Positions 16,942 through 24,098 are shown, numbered from the stretch's first letter. The stretch is DNA of 64,000 nucleotides from an uncultured Clostridia bacterium (GCA_947572415.1 CANPBT010000001.1:31127-95126), one strand, 5' to 3'. The notes: generated from the sequence alone by a model not told the origin. Translations and numbers: made by a program.

Positions 16942-17093
16942 TGTACCTCTAAAAAAGAAGTACACTCCGGAATTGCACTTTTTTGTTAGAGATTCACCAC
17001 AAACCTTACAATTTTCTTACCGAAAAAGCAAGTGCAATACCTTGCAGTATTTCACTTTCACGGTAAATATATTAAATTGTAAGCTTTGTGGTG
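16942..17093 (-). promoter_or_regulatory. Hairpin-rich leader of the small coiled-coil gene
   Basis: Two structures: a 99-bp foldback with arms 16995-17014 and 17074-17093 (CACCACAAA...TTACAATTT mirrored), and nearer the gene a hairpin AGTGTAC/GTACACT (about 16941-16968) followed on the minus strand by a U-rich run. The second looks like an intrinsic terminator just before the Shine-Dalgarno. An AAGTGCAA/TTGCACTT alternative pairing links the two. Function inferred only. Confidence 0.4.
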
Positions 17094-17194
17094 CTTACAG
17101 TTTAACATATTCCGTACGATATTACAAACAAAAAAACAAAAATTTTAAATAAAAGTCGTATTCGACAAAATATTTTATAATTCGTGTTTTTACT

Positions 17195-17635
17195 TTAATT
17201 TTCTCGTCCGAGCAAATAATCCATTGAACAATCAAAGTAATTTATTAATTTGTCAATATTAAATAAATTAGGCTCGGTTTTGCCGTTTTTCCAATCGTAA
17301 AAACTTCCTTGTGGAATTTTTGCGTCTTTACAGAGTTTGTAACCCGAGCAAGGTTTTTGCTTCATCAGATAAACAAGACGGGTTGAAAACGGAGGACAAG
17401 GTTTAAAAATTTTTTCTTCACTTGTTTCTTTTTTACCTGTCAGATAGTCGGTGGAGCATTTAAAATAGTCCGCAATTGAAACTAATGCCTTTAACGACGG
17501 TTCGCTTTTTCCGGAGATATAGTTGCTTACGGAAGTTTCGGTAAGTCCCGTCGCTTCAGCAATTTGTTTCTGTGTTAAGCCGCTTTCTGCTATAAAATCG
17601 GCAAATCGTTCGGCAAAGCTTATTAATATTGTCAT
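17195..17635 (-). CDS. XRE-family repressor with two tandem HTH domains
   Basis: A 146-residue protein made of two Cro/CI-type helix-turn-helix domains, about residues 6-68 and 82-144. Each ends in the same FxCSxDYLxG motif, so the protein looks like an internal duplication forming a single-chain dimer. AGGAG precedes the ATG. It is transcribed divergently from 17768 across a symmetric promoter/operator (17659-17710) that it probably controls, including itself. Ligand and targets unknown. Confidence 0.85.
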   Translation of the reverse strand: MTILISFAERFADFIAESGLTQKQIAEATGLTETSVSNYISGKSEPSLKALVSIADYFKCSTDYLTGKKETSEEKIFKPCPPFSTRLVYLMKQKPCSGYKLCKDAKIPQGSFYDWKNGKTEPNLFNIDKLINYFDCSMDYLLGREN

Positions 17636-17658
17636 AATACTGCTCCTATAAAAAATTT

Positions 17659-17710
17659 AATATACCTCGGAAAAATTTACTTGCAAATAAACAGTTCCGA
17701 GGTATATAAT
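17659..17710. promoter_or_regulatory. Symmetric divergent promoter and operator
   Basis: An 11-bp perfect inverted repeat, TATACCTCGGA (17661-17671) and TCCGAGGTATA (17696-17706), flanks a palindromic TTGCAA at 17681-17686. On plus, TTGCAA is a -35 with TATAAT (17705-17710) 18 bp away; on minus the same hexamer is the -35 with TATATT (17664-17659) 16 bp away. Each operator arm covers one -10 region. Confidence 0.75.
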
Positions 17711-17767
17711 GTATTTGACAATATTAACCGCATACATACGATTGCGGATTAAACAAAGGATAAAGGT

Positions 17768-17938
17768 ATGTTCAGATTTTTAAACGGAAGATTGATAGGC
17801 GAAAACATTTACGCCGTTATGGATTCGCCGCCGATTAAAAATTTTTTTAACAGTATTGAATACCGTTGTTACTGTAACAAAAAAAGCTTCCGTGGGGAAG
17901 CTTTTTTGGATTGTAACGCATGTGTTGCGGGGTTGTAA
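17768..17938 (+). CDS. Hypothetical 56-aa protein reading through a hairpin
   Basis: An ATG with AAAGG 3-7 nt upstream opens a frame of 56 codons on the plus strand, driven by the divergent promoter. The first ~36 residues look ordinary; the remainder is encoded by an intrinsic-terminator hairpin (17881-17906). If termination is efficient most transcripts would lack the stop codon. It may instead be a truncated gene or a non-coding transcript. No homologue is recognised. Confidence 0.35.
   Translation: MFRFLNGRLIGENIYAVMDSPPIKNFFNSIEYRCYCNKKSFRGEAFLDCNACVAGL
17866..17880. promoter_or_regulatory. Operator-like palindrome
   Basis: TTGTTAC-T-GTAACAA is a perfect odd-centred palindrome. Further TTGTAAC copies occur near 17912 and 17933. 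A regulator-binding role is inferred. Confidence 0.3.
17879..17909 (+). terminator. Intrinsic terminator
   Basis: Stem arms 17881-17891 and 17896-17906 (AAAAAGCTTCC with GGAAGCTTTTT), loop GTGG, with a T run forming part of the arm. Confidence 0.8.
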
Positions 17939-17949
17939 CACGGTTGTTC

Positions 17950-17978
17950 TTGTTTGATTATCGCCCGCACCGTATAAT
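17950..17978 (+). promoter_or_regulatory. Promoter of the 18000 gene cluster
   Basis: TTGTTT (17950-17955), 17-bp spacer, TATAAT (17973-17978). A GGAGG ribosome-binding site follows at 17988. Confidence 0.7.
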
Positions 17979-17999
17979 GATTGTAATGGAGGTAGAACT

Positions 18000-18323
18000 A
18001 TGGAAAATAATTCGGGCGGGCAAAGCCGGTTGCCAAAAATAGCGTTGGGGTTTGATATCGCAGCGGTCGGCTGCTTTTTGTTGGGGCTGGGCTGTTTTTA
18101 TACGTTTATTCTTTTTCCGCTTTCGCTGCTTTTCTTTCTTGCGACGGTGGTGTTGCCGTTCGGGGCGATAATTGCGGGCATCTGCGCGCTGTGCCTCGGC
18201 AAAAAGGAAATAGGCGCAAAGGGAATAGCTATGTCGGTCGCGGCGATTGTTATACCCGTGGTAACGGTAATAGTGCTCGTCATACTTTTCAGTACGGGCG
18301 TGGCGTACATTCGTTGGATGTGA
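18000..18323 (+). CDS. Small membrane protein (DUF4190-like)
   Basis: A 107-residue protein with a short polar N-terminus, then hydrophobic segments at about 14-36, 38-62 and 75-100. The middle repeats small residues and has GICALCLGKKEIGAKGIAM, reminiscent of DUF4190-type two-TM proteins with a central Gly/Lys turn. Strong GGAGG 8 nt before ATG. It is first in an apparent operon with the PstS-like gene 4 bp downstream. Function unknown. Confidence 0.7.
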   Translation: MENNSGGQSRLPKIALGFDIAAVGCFLLGLGCFYTFILFPLSLLFFLATVVLPFGAIIAGICALCLGKKEIGAKGIAMSVAAIVIPVVTVIVLVILFSTGVAYIRWM

Positions 18324-18326
18324 CAT

Positions 18327-19508
18327 ATGAAGGGCTTAAAAGTATTTTTCATAATATTGCGCGCCCTTGCGACTGCCGCCGCGGCGGCTGCGGGAATTTT
18401 CGTGCTTTACCGCTTCGAATATCTCACAGAAATCAATTCGCTCGATAATATTGTGGGGGTAATCCCCGTGGCGTTCGTATTGATGGCGGTGGGCGCCGTT
18501 GCCGCGCTCATATGGCTCAGATATTCGAAGCGCACCTCGCCGCTCGCCGTCTGCCTTGCCGTGCTTATCGCGCTGCTTTCGGCGCTGTTCCCGACCGCTC
18601 TCCGCGGCAGCTGGTGGGTTGCCGAAATAGATAACTCTGTGGGTTCGGACGGGGATATATCGGGGTATGCGCCCTTTAAGGAGGACACTTTGGCGGTGAA
18701 GCTCGGCGAAGAGCCCGAGCTGTTTCTCGACGGCGATTTGCCCGTAATGGACGGCGCGCTCGCGCTGTATCCCGTATATTCCGCTGTGGCGCAGGCAATT
18801 TACGATGAAAGCGCGTACGGCGGCGAGGTAATGTTCACAAACACAGTAAAGGCGTTCGACGCGCTTATCGCGGGCGAGCGAGACGTGATTTTTTCGGCTT
18901 CGGCTTCCGCAAAGCAACGGGCGGCAGCCGAAGCCGCGGGCGTTGAACTCGTGCTAACGCCCATAGGCAGGGAGGCGTTCGTATTCGTCGCAGGCAAGAA
19001 TAACCCCGTCGAGGGACTCACGACGCGGCAGATCCGCAACATATATTCGGGCAAAACGGATAAATGGGCGACGCTCGGCTGGCGCGAGGGCGGCAGGATA
19101 ATCGCTTTTCAGCGCCCCGAAGGCTCGGGCAGTCAGACGGGGCTGCAAGGCATTATGAAGGGGCTCCCCATACACGCGCCGCGCCCGTTGCCGTCAGACG
19201 ACCTCATCGGCACGAACTCGTTGATGAAACAGGTTTCGGTTGAGTGGAAGGGGGTTCAGCCCGCGCTCGGGTATACGTACAGGTTTTTCGGCAACACTAT
19301 GTACCCCAACCCCGACGCGAAGTTTTTAAAAGTCGACGGCGCGGAACCTTCCGTTGAAAATATCCGAAACGGCAGCTACCCGTTTACCGTAAACTTTTAC
19401 GCGATAACTAGCGGCGCGCCGCAAGGCAACACGAAAAAATTAATCGACTGGCTTTTGTCGGAGCAGGGTCAAAGGCTTATCGGCAAGACGGGGTACGTAC
19501 CGCTATGA
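18327..19508 (+). CDS. Membrane-anchored PstS-like substrate-binding protein
   Basis: A 393-residue protein. Residues 1-95 contain about three membrane segments instead of a lipoprotein signal. Residues ~125-390 form a periplasmic-binding-type domain of the PstS kind: an AFVFVAGKNNPVEGLTTRQI segment, then IYSGKTDKW and FQRPEGSGSQT, which in PstS contacts phosphate. No pst permease or ATPase genes are nearby, so a sensor or accessory role is possible. It overlaps the next gene by 4 nt. Confidence 0.75.
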   Translation: MKGLKVFFIILRALATAAAAAAGIFVLYRFEYLTEINSLDNIVGVIPVAFVLMAVGAVAALIWLRYSKRTSPLAVCLAVLIALLSALFPTALRGSWWVAEIDNSVGSDGDISGYAPFKEDTLAVKLGEEPELFLDGDLPVMDGALALYPVYSAVAQAIYDESAYGGEVMFTNTVKAFDALIAGERDVIFSASASAKQRAAAEAAGVELVLTPIGREAFVFVAGKNNPVEGLTTRQIRNIYSGKTDKWATLGWREGGRIIAFQRPEGSGSQTGLQGIMKGLPIHAPRPLPSDDLIGTNSLMKQVSVEWKGVQPALGYTYRFFGNTMYPNPDAKFLKVDGAEPSVENIRNGSYPFTVNFYAITSGAPQGNTKKLIDWLLSEQGQRLIGKTGYVPL

Positions 19509-20548
19509 ATATTTTAACCTATTTAAAAAAACAGAAATCGACTTTCGCCGAAAGCCCGTTCAACAGTGTGGACGCGCTTGTCTTGTGCTGGCTCGCTTAT
19601 TTCAGCTTTCCCGATTATTTAAAGAGCGGCGAGAGCGTGGCGTTAAAGGATATTGTCGGGCGCGGGATTCTGCCCGAAGAAAAGATGTACGCGGAAGCGT
19701 ATAAACTCAAAACGAGCAAAATGTTTTTTAAAAAACTGACCGAAAGCGAACGCTTTAAAACCGCGGAGCTTTGCGACTTCGTTTCGGAAAAGGACGACGA
19801 GCTCGAAAAGCAGTTTGCGGCGGTGTGCGTCAAAATTTCCGAAAACGAATACTTCCTTGCGTTCAGGGGCACAGACCCGTCTTTTACGGGCTGGAAGGAG
19901 GACTTCAACCTGATATGCCGCTATCCCGTGCCCGCGCAAAGCGCGGCGGCGGAGTATTTCGCGCGGGAAGCGGAAAAATTCCCAGAGGCGAATTTCTATC
20001 TCGGCGGACACTCCAAGGGCGGCAATCTGGCTGAGTACTCCGCGGCGCACGCCGACAAGTCCGCGCGGCGCAGGATAAAGGCGGTGTACAACTTCGACGG
20101 CCCTGGGTTTATAGGCGAGGTCTGCGCGGAGAGTGTAATCAAAATCGTGCCAAAATCCTCTTTCGTCGGCGCGCTTCTGGACAGGAGGAATAATTTCGGC
20201 ATAATAAAAAGCCGCGCCTTCGGCTTTTTGCAACACGACCCGTTTTCGTGGACGGTCAAAGGTGACGACTTTGTATATCTTAAAAAAAGAACGCACTCGT
20301 CGGTGCGTATCGAAAGGGCTGTCAACAGGTGGATAACCGAGCTTTCGTTCAAGGAGCGGGAAAGGGTGGTGGAGCTTGTTTACGGCGCCCTGAACACGCT
20401 CGACACCAAAGACTTCAACGTGTTTTTCAAAACTGTTTACAGGCAACTGCCCGCGCTGTACAGGCAGTACCGGCGGCTGAACGCGGAGGACAAAACTTTT
20501 TTCGTTTTAAAAATAAAGCGGTTGCAAAAGCTACTTGTAAGTAAATAG
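19505..20548 (+). CDS. Mbeg1-like (DUF2974) alpha/beta hydrolase
   Basis: A 347-residue protein with a lipase-class-3-like core: the strand-loop FRGTDPSFTGWKEDF near residue 120 and the nucleophile elbow GHSKGGNLAEY near residue 167 (Ser169). These are typical of the Mbeg1-like group in Firmicutes. No signal peptide. Substrate unknown. It is translationally coupled to the PstS-like gene by a 4-nt overlap. Confidence 0.8.
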   Translation: MNILTYLKKQKSTFAESPFNSVDALVLCWLAYFSFPDYLKSGESVALKDIVGRGILPEEKMYAEAYKLKTSKMFFKKLTESERFKTAELCDFVSEKDDELEKQFAAVCVKISENEYFLAFRGTDPSFTGWKEDFNLICRYPVPAQSAAAEYFAREAEKFPEANFYLGGHSKGGNLAEYSAAHADKSARRRIKAVYNFDGPGFIGEVCAESVIKIVPKSSFVGALLDRRNNFGIIKSRAFGFLQHDPFSWTVKGDDFVYLKKRTHSSVRIERAVNRWITELSFKERERVVELVYGALNTLDTKDFNVFFKTVYRQLPALYRQYRRLNAEDKTFFVLKIKRLQKLLVSK

Positions 20549-20551
20549 CGT

Positions 20552-20635
20552 TCACCTCATCCGTCTTATTCTCGATGCGCTACGAATAAGACACCTTCCC
20601 CCTTGGGGGAAGGCAATAATAGTGACTGATGAGGT
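20552..20635. repeat. Family-A dispersed repeat
   Basis: CACCTCATCCGTC, a variable hairpin (GTCTTATTC...GAATAAGAC), then CCTTCCCCCTTGGGGGAAGG and a trailing GATGAGG. Lies between convergent genes. Confidence 0.8.
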
Positions 20636-20641
20636 ATATAT

Positions 20642-21052
20642 CTATTTCCTTTTACCGTCGGCGCCGTAAAGCACCGAGTCGCTTAAAATAAATTTTTTAT
20701 CGCCGTTCACCGAGTAATCGAGCCGCGCCAAAAGATAGCTTTCCTCCGTAAGCCGCCACGTTATATCGAGCGTCTTGTACGCGCCGAGCCCCTCGCTTTC
20801 CGTTCTGGATACAAGCGTCATTTTTTCGGTGTCGGTCGTGTACTCTTCGCAACAATAAAGCGAAAGGGTTACGGGTATTTTGTCGCTGAAAAGCGAAAAT
20901 TCGTTCTGCGCCACCGCGGAAACGGTGCCGTCGCCGTTGCCTTTCATTCTCACGGAAATAAACGCAAAGGCGTTTTTGCCGCCCTTACAGCCGCTTGAAA
21001 TGCATGCGCAGACGGCAAGCACGCAGATTGCGGCAGTTAAAAACTTTTTCAT
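20642..21052 (-). CDS. Predicted lipoprotein, unknown function
   Basis: A 136-residue protein with a signal peptide and lipobox ending ISSGC (Cys22). The mature part is a small beta-rich domain with a CC pair near residue 69. It follows the XRE/TM regulator gene with a 4-nt overlap, so the regulator and lipoprotein are co-expressed. No family recognised. Confidence 0.7.
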   Translation of the reverse strand: MKKFLTAAICVLAVCACISSGCKGGKNAFAFISVRMKGNGDGTVSAVAQNEFSLFSDKIPVTLSLYCCEEYTTDTEKMTLVSRTESEGLGAYKTLDITWRLTEESYLLARLDYSVNGDKKFILSDSVLYGADGKRK

Positions 21053-21525
21053 TTTTTACCCCTTTTCAGAAGATAAACAAACAGCGCCGCAAGCGCGATT
21101 ATAAACGCGCCTAAAAATACCGACAGCACTATCATAGGCGTGTTCTGCGGCACCGAAATTATCCATACCGTGGCGGTGGTGTCGTACGCGGCGTCCTTAA
21201 CGCAGTAAATTATTGTTATAATAAGCCCCGTTATAGCCGCGACGGTTGCGCAGGCAATCGCGATAAACGGCAAAAGCTTTTTTGCTTTCTGCAACCTCAG
21301 CTCGTTCGCGTTTGCTTCGCCTGGTTTTATGCCGCCTTCCAGAAATTCGTTCGCGTCGAGCCCGAACACGTTGCATATGTTCAGTATCTGCGCGGAGGAG
21401 GGCGTGCTTCTGCCCGCCTCCCAACGGGTCACCGTCTGTCGGGCTACGTTTAACTTATCGGCAAACTCCTGTTGGGATAGCCCGCTGTCGCTTCTTATTT
21501 TAATCAGCTTTTCACGTATTGTCAT
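21049..21525 (-). CDS. XRE-family regulator with C-terminal membrane segments
   Basis: A 158-residue protein: an N-terminal Cro/CI HTH (residues 5-60, SQQEFADKLNVARQTVTRWE), a linker, then two membrane segments at about 83-107 and 126-152. Such proteins act as membrane-tethered repressors. The palindrome TTGACAAATTGTCAA at 21547-21561 lies in the divergent promoter region and is a likely operator for itself and for tcdA. Confidence 0.85.
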   Translation of the reverse strand: MTIREKLIKIRSDSGLSQQEFADKLNVARQTVTRWEAGRSTPSSAQILNICNVFGLDANEFLEGGIKPGEANANELRLQKAKKLLPFIAIACATVAAITGLIITIIYCVKDAAYDTTATVWIISVPQNTPMIVLSVFLGAFIIALAALFVYLLKRGKK

Positions 21526-21546
21526 AAAAATATTTTAACATACTGA

Positions 21547-21575
21547 TTGACAAATTGTCAATTTCCCATTATATT
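21547..21575 (+). promoter_or_regulatory. Promoter with palindromic operator at -35, upstream of tcdA
   Basis: TTGACA (21547-21552), 17-bp spacer, TATATT (21570-21575). The -35 is half of a TTGACA-AAT-TGTCAA palindrome. The tcdA ATG is only 9 nt after the -10, so the mRNA would be nearly leaderless. Confidence 0.7.
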
Positions 21576-21584
21576 TATGTCGTT

Positions 21585-22277
21585 ATGGAAATATTTTCGA
21601 GGACGGAACTTTTAATAGGGGAAGCGGGGCTTAAAAAGCTTTCGGCTTCGCGCGTGGCGGTGTTCGGCGCGGGCGGCGTAGGCGGCTATGCGATAGAGGC
21701 GCTGGCGCGTTCGGGCATAGGCGCGCTGGATATTATCGATAACGACGTCGTTTCGGTATCGAACATCAACAGACAGATTCTCGCGCTTAAAAGCACCGTC
21801 GGCAAATACAAAGCCGACGTCGCAGTATCGCGTATTGCCGACGTTAATCCCGATTGCAGGGCGACCGCGCACAAGCTCTTTTATCTGCCCGAAACGCCCT
21901 TTGATTTTTCTTGCTTCGACTATATTGTGGACGCAATCGATACGGTGACGGGCAAAATCGCGATTATCGAAAACGCTGTAAAGGCGGGCGTACCCGTTAT
22001 AAGTTGTATGGGCGCGGGCAACAAGCTCGACCCGACTGCGTTCGAAGTTGCGGATATAAAGAAAACCTCCGTATGCCCGCTTGCAAAGGTGATGCGCAGG
22101 GAATTAAGTAGGCGCGGCATAGACGGCGTAAAGGTAGTATTTTCGCGCGAAACGCCCGTTGCCCCCGCAATATGCCGTGGCGAAAACGGCAAAAGCGTGC
22201 CCGCAAGCATCGCTTTCGTGCCCTCAGTAGCGGGGCTTATTATCGCGGGCGAGGTAATAAAGGATTTGATTAAATAG
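21585..22277 (+). CDS. tcdA: tRNA threonylcarbamoyladenosine dehydratase TcdA-like (ThiF/E1 family)
   Basis: A 230-residue E1-like enzyme that cyclises t6A37 to ct6A using ATP. It has the nucleotide-binding GAGGVGGYAIEALARSG, the substrate Asp-Asn-Arg run DIIDNDVVSVSNINRQ and a CPLAKVMRREL segment. The start is set at ATG 21585 (MEIFSRTELLIGE), the usual N-terminus. It stands upstream of tsaE and tsaB, which make the t6A it modifies. Confidence 0.9.
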   Translation: MEIFSRTELLIGEAGLKKLSASRVAVFGAGGVGGYAIEALARSGIGALDIIDNDVVSVSNINRQILALKSTVGKYKADVAVSRIADVNPDCRATAHKLFYLPETPFDFSCFDYIVDAIDTVTGKIAIIENAVKAGVPVISCMGAGNKLDPTAFEVADIKKTSVCPLAKVMRRELSRRGIDGVKVVFSRETPVAPAICRGENGKSVPASIAFVPSVAGLIIAGEVIKDLIK

Positions 22278-22289
22278 TGAATAATCAAT

Positions 22290-22425
22290 ATTGTAACTTT
22301 CCCCTTTCGGGGAAAGTGTCCGCGCCGTGCAGGCGCGGACGAATGAGGCTTTAATTTAATATTTTACCTCATCAGTCTTTGCCTTAACGGCAAAGCCAGC
22401 TTCCCCGTTAGGGGAAGCCTACAAT
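22290..22425. repeat. Family-A dispersed repeat, inverted pair
   Basis: Left unit: CTTTCCCCTTTCGGGGAAAG, GTGTCCGCGCC hairpin, GAATGAGG. Right unit is the mirror: CCTCATCAGTC, TTTGCC/GGCAAA hairpin, CTTCCCCGTTAGGGGAAG. The two face each other across an AT spacer. Confidence 0.85.
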
Positions 22426-22433
22426 AGTGATAA

Positions 22434-22604
22434 GCACCTAAAATTACGCTCAATAAAGAGCAAATCGATTGTTTAAATAACTTTGCCGACGCTAACCTTG
22501 CGGCTAATTGCGAGTTCGTAAGGGCAGCCTTTAAAACGGGCTTTATGTCGGGCGTAAGTCTTATTGTCGAGTGCCTGTGCGACGACGATATGTGCAATAC
22601 GTAA
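22434..22604 (+). pseudogene. C-terminal remnant of a small protein (possibly DUF6809-like)
   Basis: A frame of about 56 codons ending at TAA 22602-22604 with no start codon before an in-frame TAA at 22431. The residues (LNKEQIDCLNNFAD ... FKTGFMSGVSLI) resemble the C-terminal half of small helical Clostridia proteins. The upstream part appears replaced by the family-A repeat. Low confidence; it could be non-coding. Confidence 0.3.
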
Positions 22605-22632
22605 GGCGGTCGTAAAAATTCCTTAAAATCTA

Positions 22633-22661
22633 TTGCAAAAAATTGCCGTGCGGGGTATAAT
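22633..22661 (+). promoter_or_regulatory. Promoter of the tsaE operon, probably leaderless
   Basis: TTGCAA (22633-22638), 17-bp spacer, TATAAT (22656-22661). The tsaE ATG begins 6 nt later, at the expected transcription start, and no Shine-Dalgarno is present. Confidence 0.75.
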
Positions 22662-22667
22662 AACCGT

Positions 22668-23072
22668 ATGGCAGTTTTCTTATCCCGAAGCCCCGAGGAT
22701 ACTTTTAAGTTCGCGGGGGAATATGCGAATACCCTTAACCCCGGCGACGTCGTTGTTTTAAACGGCGATATGGGCGCGGGCAAAACCGTCTTTGCGAAAG
22801 GGGTGGCAAACGCGCTAGGTATAGACGACGAAATTTTGAGCCCGACCTACACTTATATGAACGACTACGGCGGCAGGCTGTACCACTTCGACTGTTACCG
22901 CCTCAAAAACGGCGCGCAGGCGGAGGGGCTGGGGCTCACCGATTATTTTTATTCGGACGGGATATGTCTTATAGAGTGGGCTTGCAATATTCGGGATGTT
23001 TTGCCCGAAAGGGTAAAAACGGTTACGATAGAAAAGACGGGTGAGGGGGAAAGGAAAATCATATATGAATAA
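22668..23072 (+). CDS. tsaE: tRNA t6A biosynthesis ATPase TsaE
   Basis: The P-loop ATPase of the TsaBDE complex that installs threonylcarbamoyl on A37. It is 134 residues with Walker A GDMGAGKTVFAKG near residue 34, the TYTYMNDY switch and LIEWACN near residue 107. It overlaps tsaB by 8 nt. The start is inferred as leaderless from the promoter position. Confidence 0.93.
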   Translation: MAVFLSRSPEDTFKFAGEYANTLNPGDVVVLNGDMGAGKTVFAKGVANALGIDDEILSPTYTYMNDYGGRLYHFDCYRLKNGAQAEGLGLTDYFYSDGICLIEWACNIRDVLPERVKTVTIEKTGEGERKIIYE

Positions 23073-23667
23073 CTTTCTTGCGATAGATACTTCCTCGCGG
23101 TATCTTACCGTGCTTGCGGTTAAGGGTGAAAAAAAGGTATTAAAGTATCTGGACGACTGCGCCATGCAGCACTCGGTAAAGCTTATGGGCGTAATAGACG
23201 CGGCGCTTAAAGAATCGGAGCTCTCGCCTGCCGGATGCGACTTTTTTGCCGCGGTGACGGGGCCGGGGTCGTTTACGGGTATACGAATAGGTATATCTGC
23301 GGCAAAGGGATTTGCCGCCGGGGCGGACAAGCCCCTGCTTGCAATCACCTCGTTCGATTTACTTGCATATAATGTCAAAGACGAAAATTTTTATACGGTC
23401 ATAGACGCGGCGCACGGTCATTATTATGCATGCGGCTACGGCAATGGCGGAGAGGTGGTTTCCCCTCCCGCGTACGTGAGTGCGGAAGAGGTCGCAGCGT
23501 TCGGCAAGCCGTTGTACGGCTTCGAGGCGCTTCCTTTCGAAAATTATACCCGCCTCGACGCGGGCGCCTGCCTTTACGCCGCGGCGCGGCTGAACGCGCA
23601 TAAAGTTTCGGATACTCTGAACGCGTTGTACGTAAGGAAGTCGCAGGCGGAGGAGGGGCGCAGATGA
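23065..23667 (+). CDS. tsaB: tRNA t6A biosynthesis protein TsaB
   Basis: The 200-residue non-catalytic ASKHA-fold partner of TsaD. It begins MNNFLAIDTSS and has the VTGPGSFTGIRIG block near residue 68. The start at 23065 (GAAAGGA upstream) is preferred over an earlier in-frame codon inside tsaE. It overlaps tsaE and rimI (4 nt), forming the usual tsaE-tsaB-rimI operon; tsaD is not next to it here. Confidence 0.94.
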   Translation: MNNFLAIDTSSRYLTVLAVKGEKKVLKYLDDCAMQHSVKLMGVIDAALKESELSPAGCDFFAAVTGPGSFTGIRIGISAAKGFAAGADKPLLAITSFDLLAYNVKDENFYTVIDAAHGHYYACGYGNGGEVVSPPAYVSAEEVAAFGKPLYGFEALPFENYTRLDAGACLYAAARLNAHKVSDTLNALYVRKSQAEEGRR

Positions 23668-24098
23668 ATTTACGCTGCTGGAAGTATGAGGACATTCTGC
23701 GCATATCCGAACTTGAAAAGGAGTGTTTCGGCGACGAGGCGTGGAGCTACCGTATGCTCGCTTCGAGCTTCGGCACGGAAAGCTTTATCGGCATACTTGC
23801 CGACGACGACGGGGATATCGCCGGTTACGGCGGAGTAACGGTCGCGGCGGACAGCGCTGATATAGGCAACGTCGCCGTTGCGGAGGCTTACCGCAGGGGC
23901 GGAGTGGGCGCGGCGCTGCTCAACGCGCTGTGCGATGAGGCTAAGCGCAGGGGCGCGGCGAGGGTATTCCTCGAAGTGCGCGTTTCCAACTCGGCGGCGA
24001 TGCTGCTGTACCTTAAAAACGGCTTTAAAGGCGTTTACGCGCGCACCCGCTATTATCCCGACGGCGAGGACTGCCTCGTTATGACCAGAGAGTTATGA
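23664..24098 (+). CDS. rimI: Ribosomal-protein alanine N-acetyltransferase RimI-like
   Basis: A 144-residue GNAT acetyltransferase. The acetyl-CoA motif is seen as VAEAYRRGGVGAALLNAL near residue 72 and the C-terminal LEVRVSNSAAMLLYLKNGF segment is typical of RimI. It may acetylate S18 or other N-termini. Coupled to tsaB by 4 nt. The stop overlaps a possible ATG of the next gene. Confidence 0.9.
   Translation: MNLRCWKYEDILRISELEKECFGDEAWSYRMLASSFGTESFIGILADDDGDIAGYGGVTVAADSADIGNVAVAEAYRRGGVGAALLNALCDEAKRRGAARVFLEVRVSNSAAMLLYLKNGFKGVYARTRYYPDGEDCLVMTREL

Noticed and set aside
16769..17152. Plus-strand frame of about 127 codons, Ser/Phe-rich
   Set aside because: It is antisense to the 51-aa micro-protein and runs through the foldback; no ribosome-binding site and poor composition.
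18327..19508. Complete phosphate ABC transporter locus
   Set aside because: Only the PstS-like domain is present; no PstC, PstA, PstB or PhoU genes follow.
17195..20548. Prophage or integrative element remnant
   Set aside because: A repressor-type switch is present, but there is no integrase, attachment-site repeat, structural or packaging gene.
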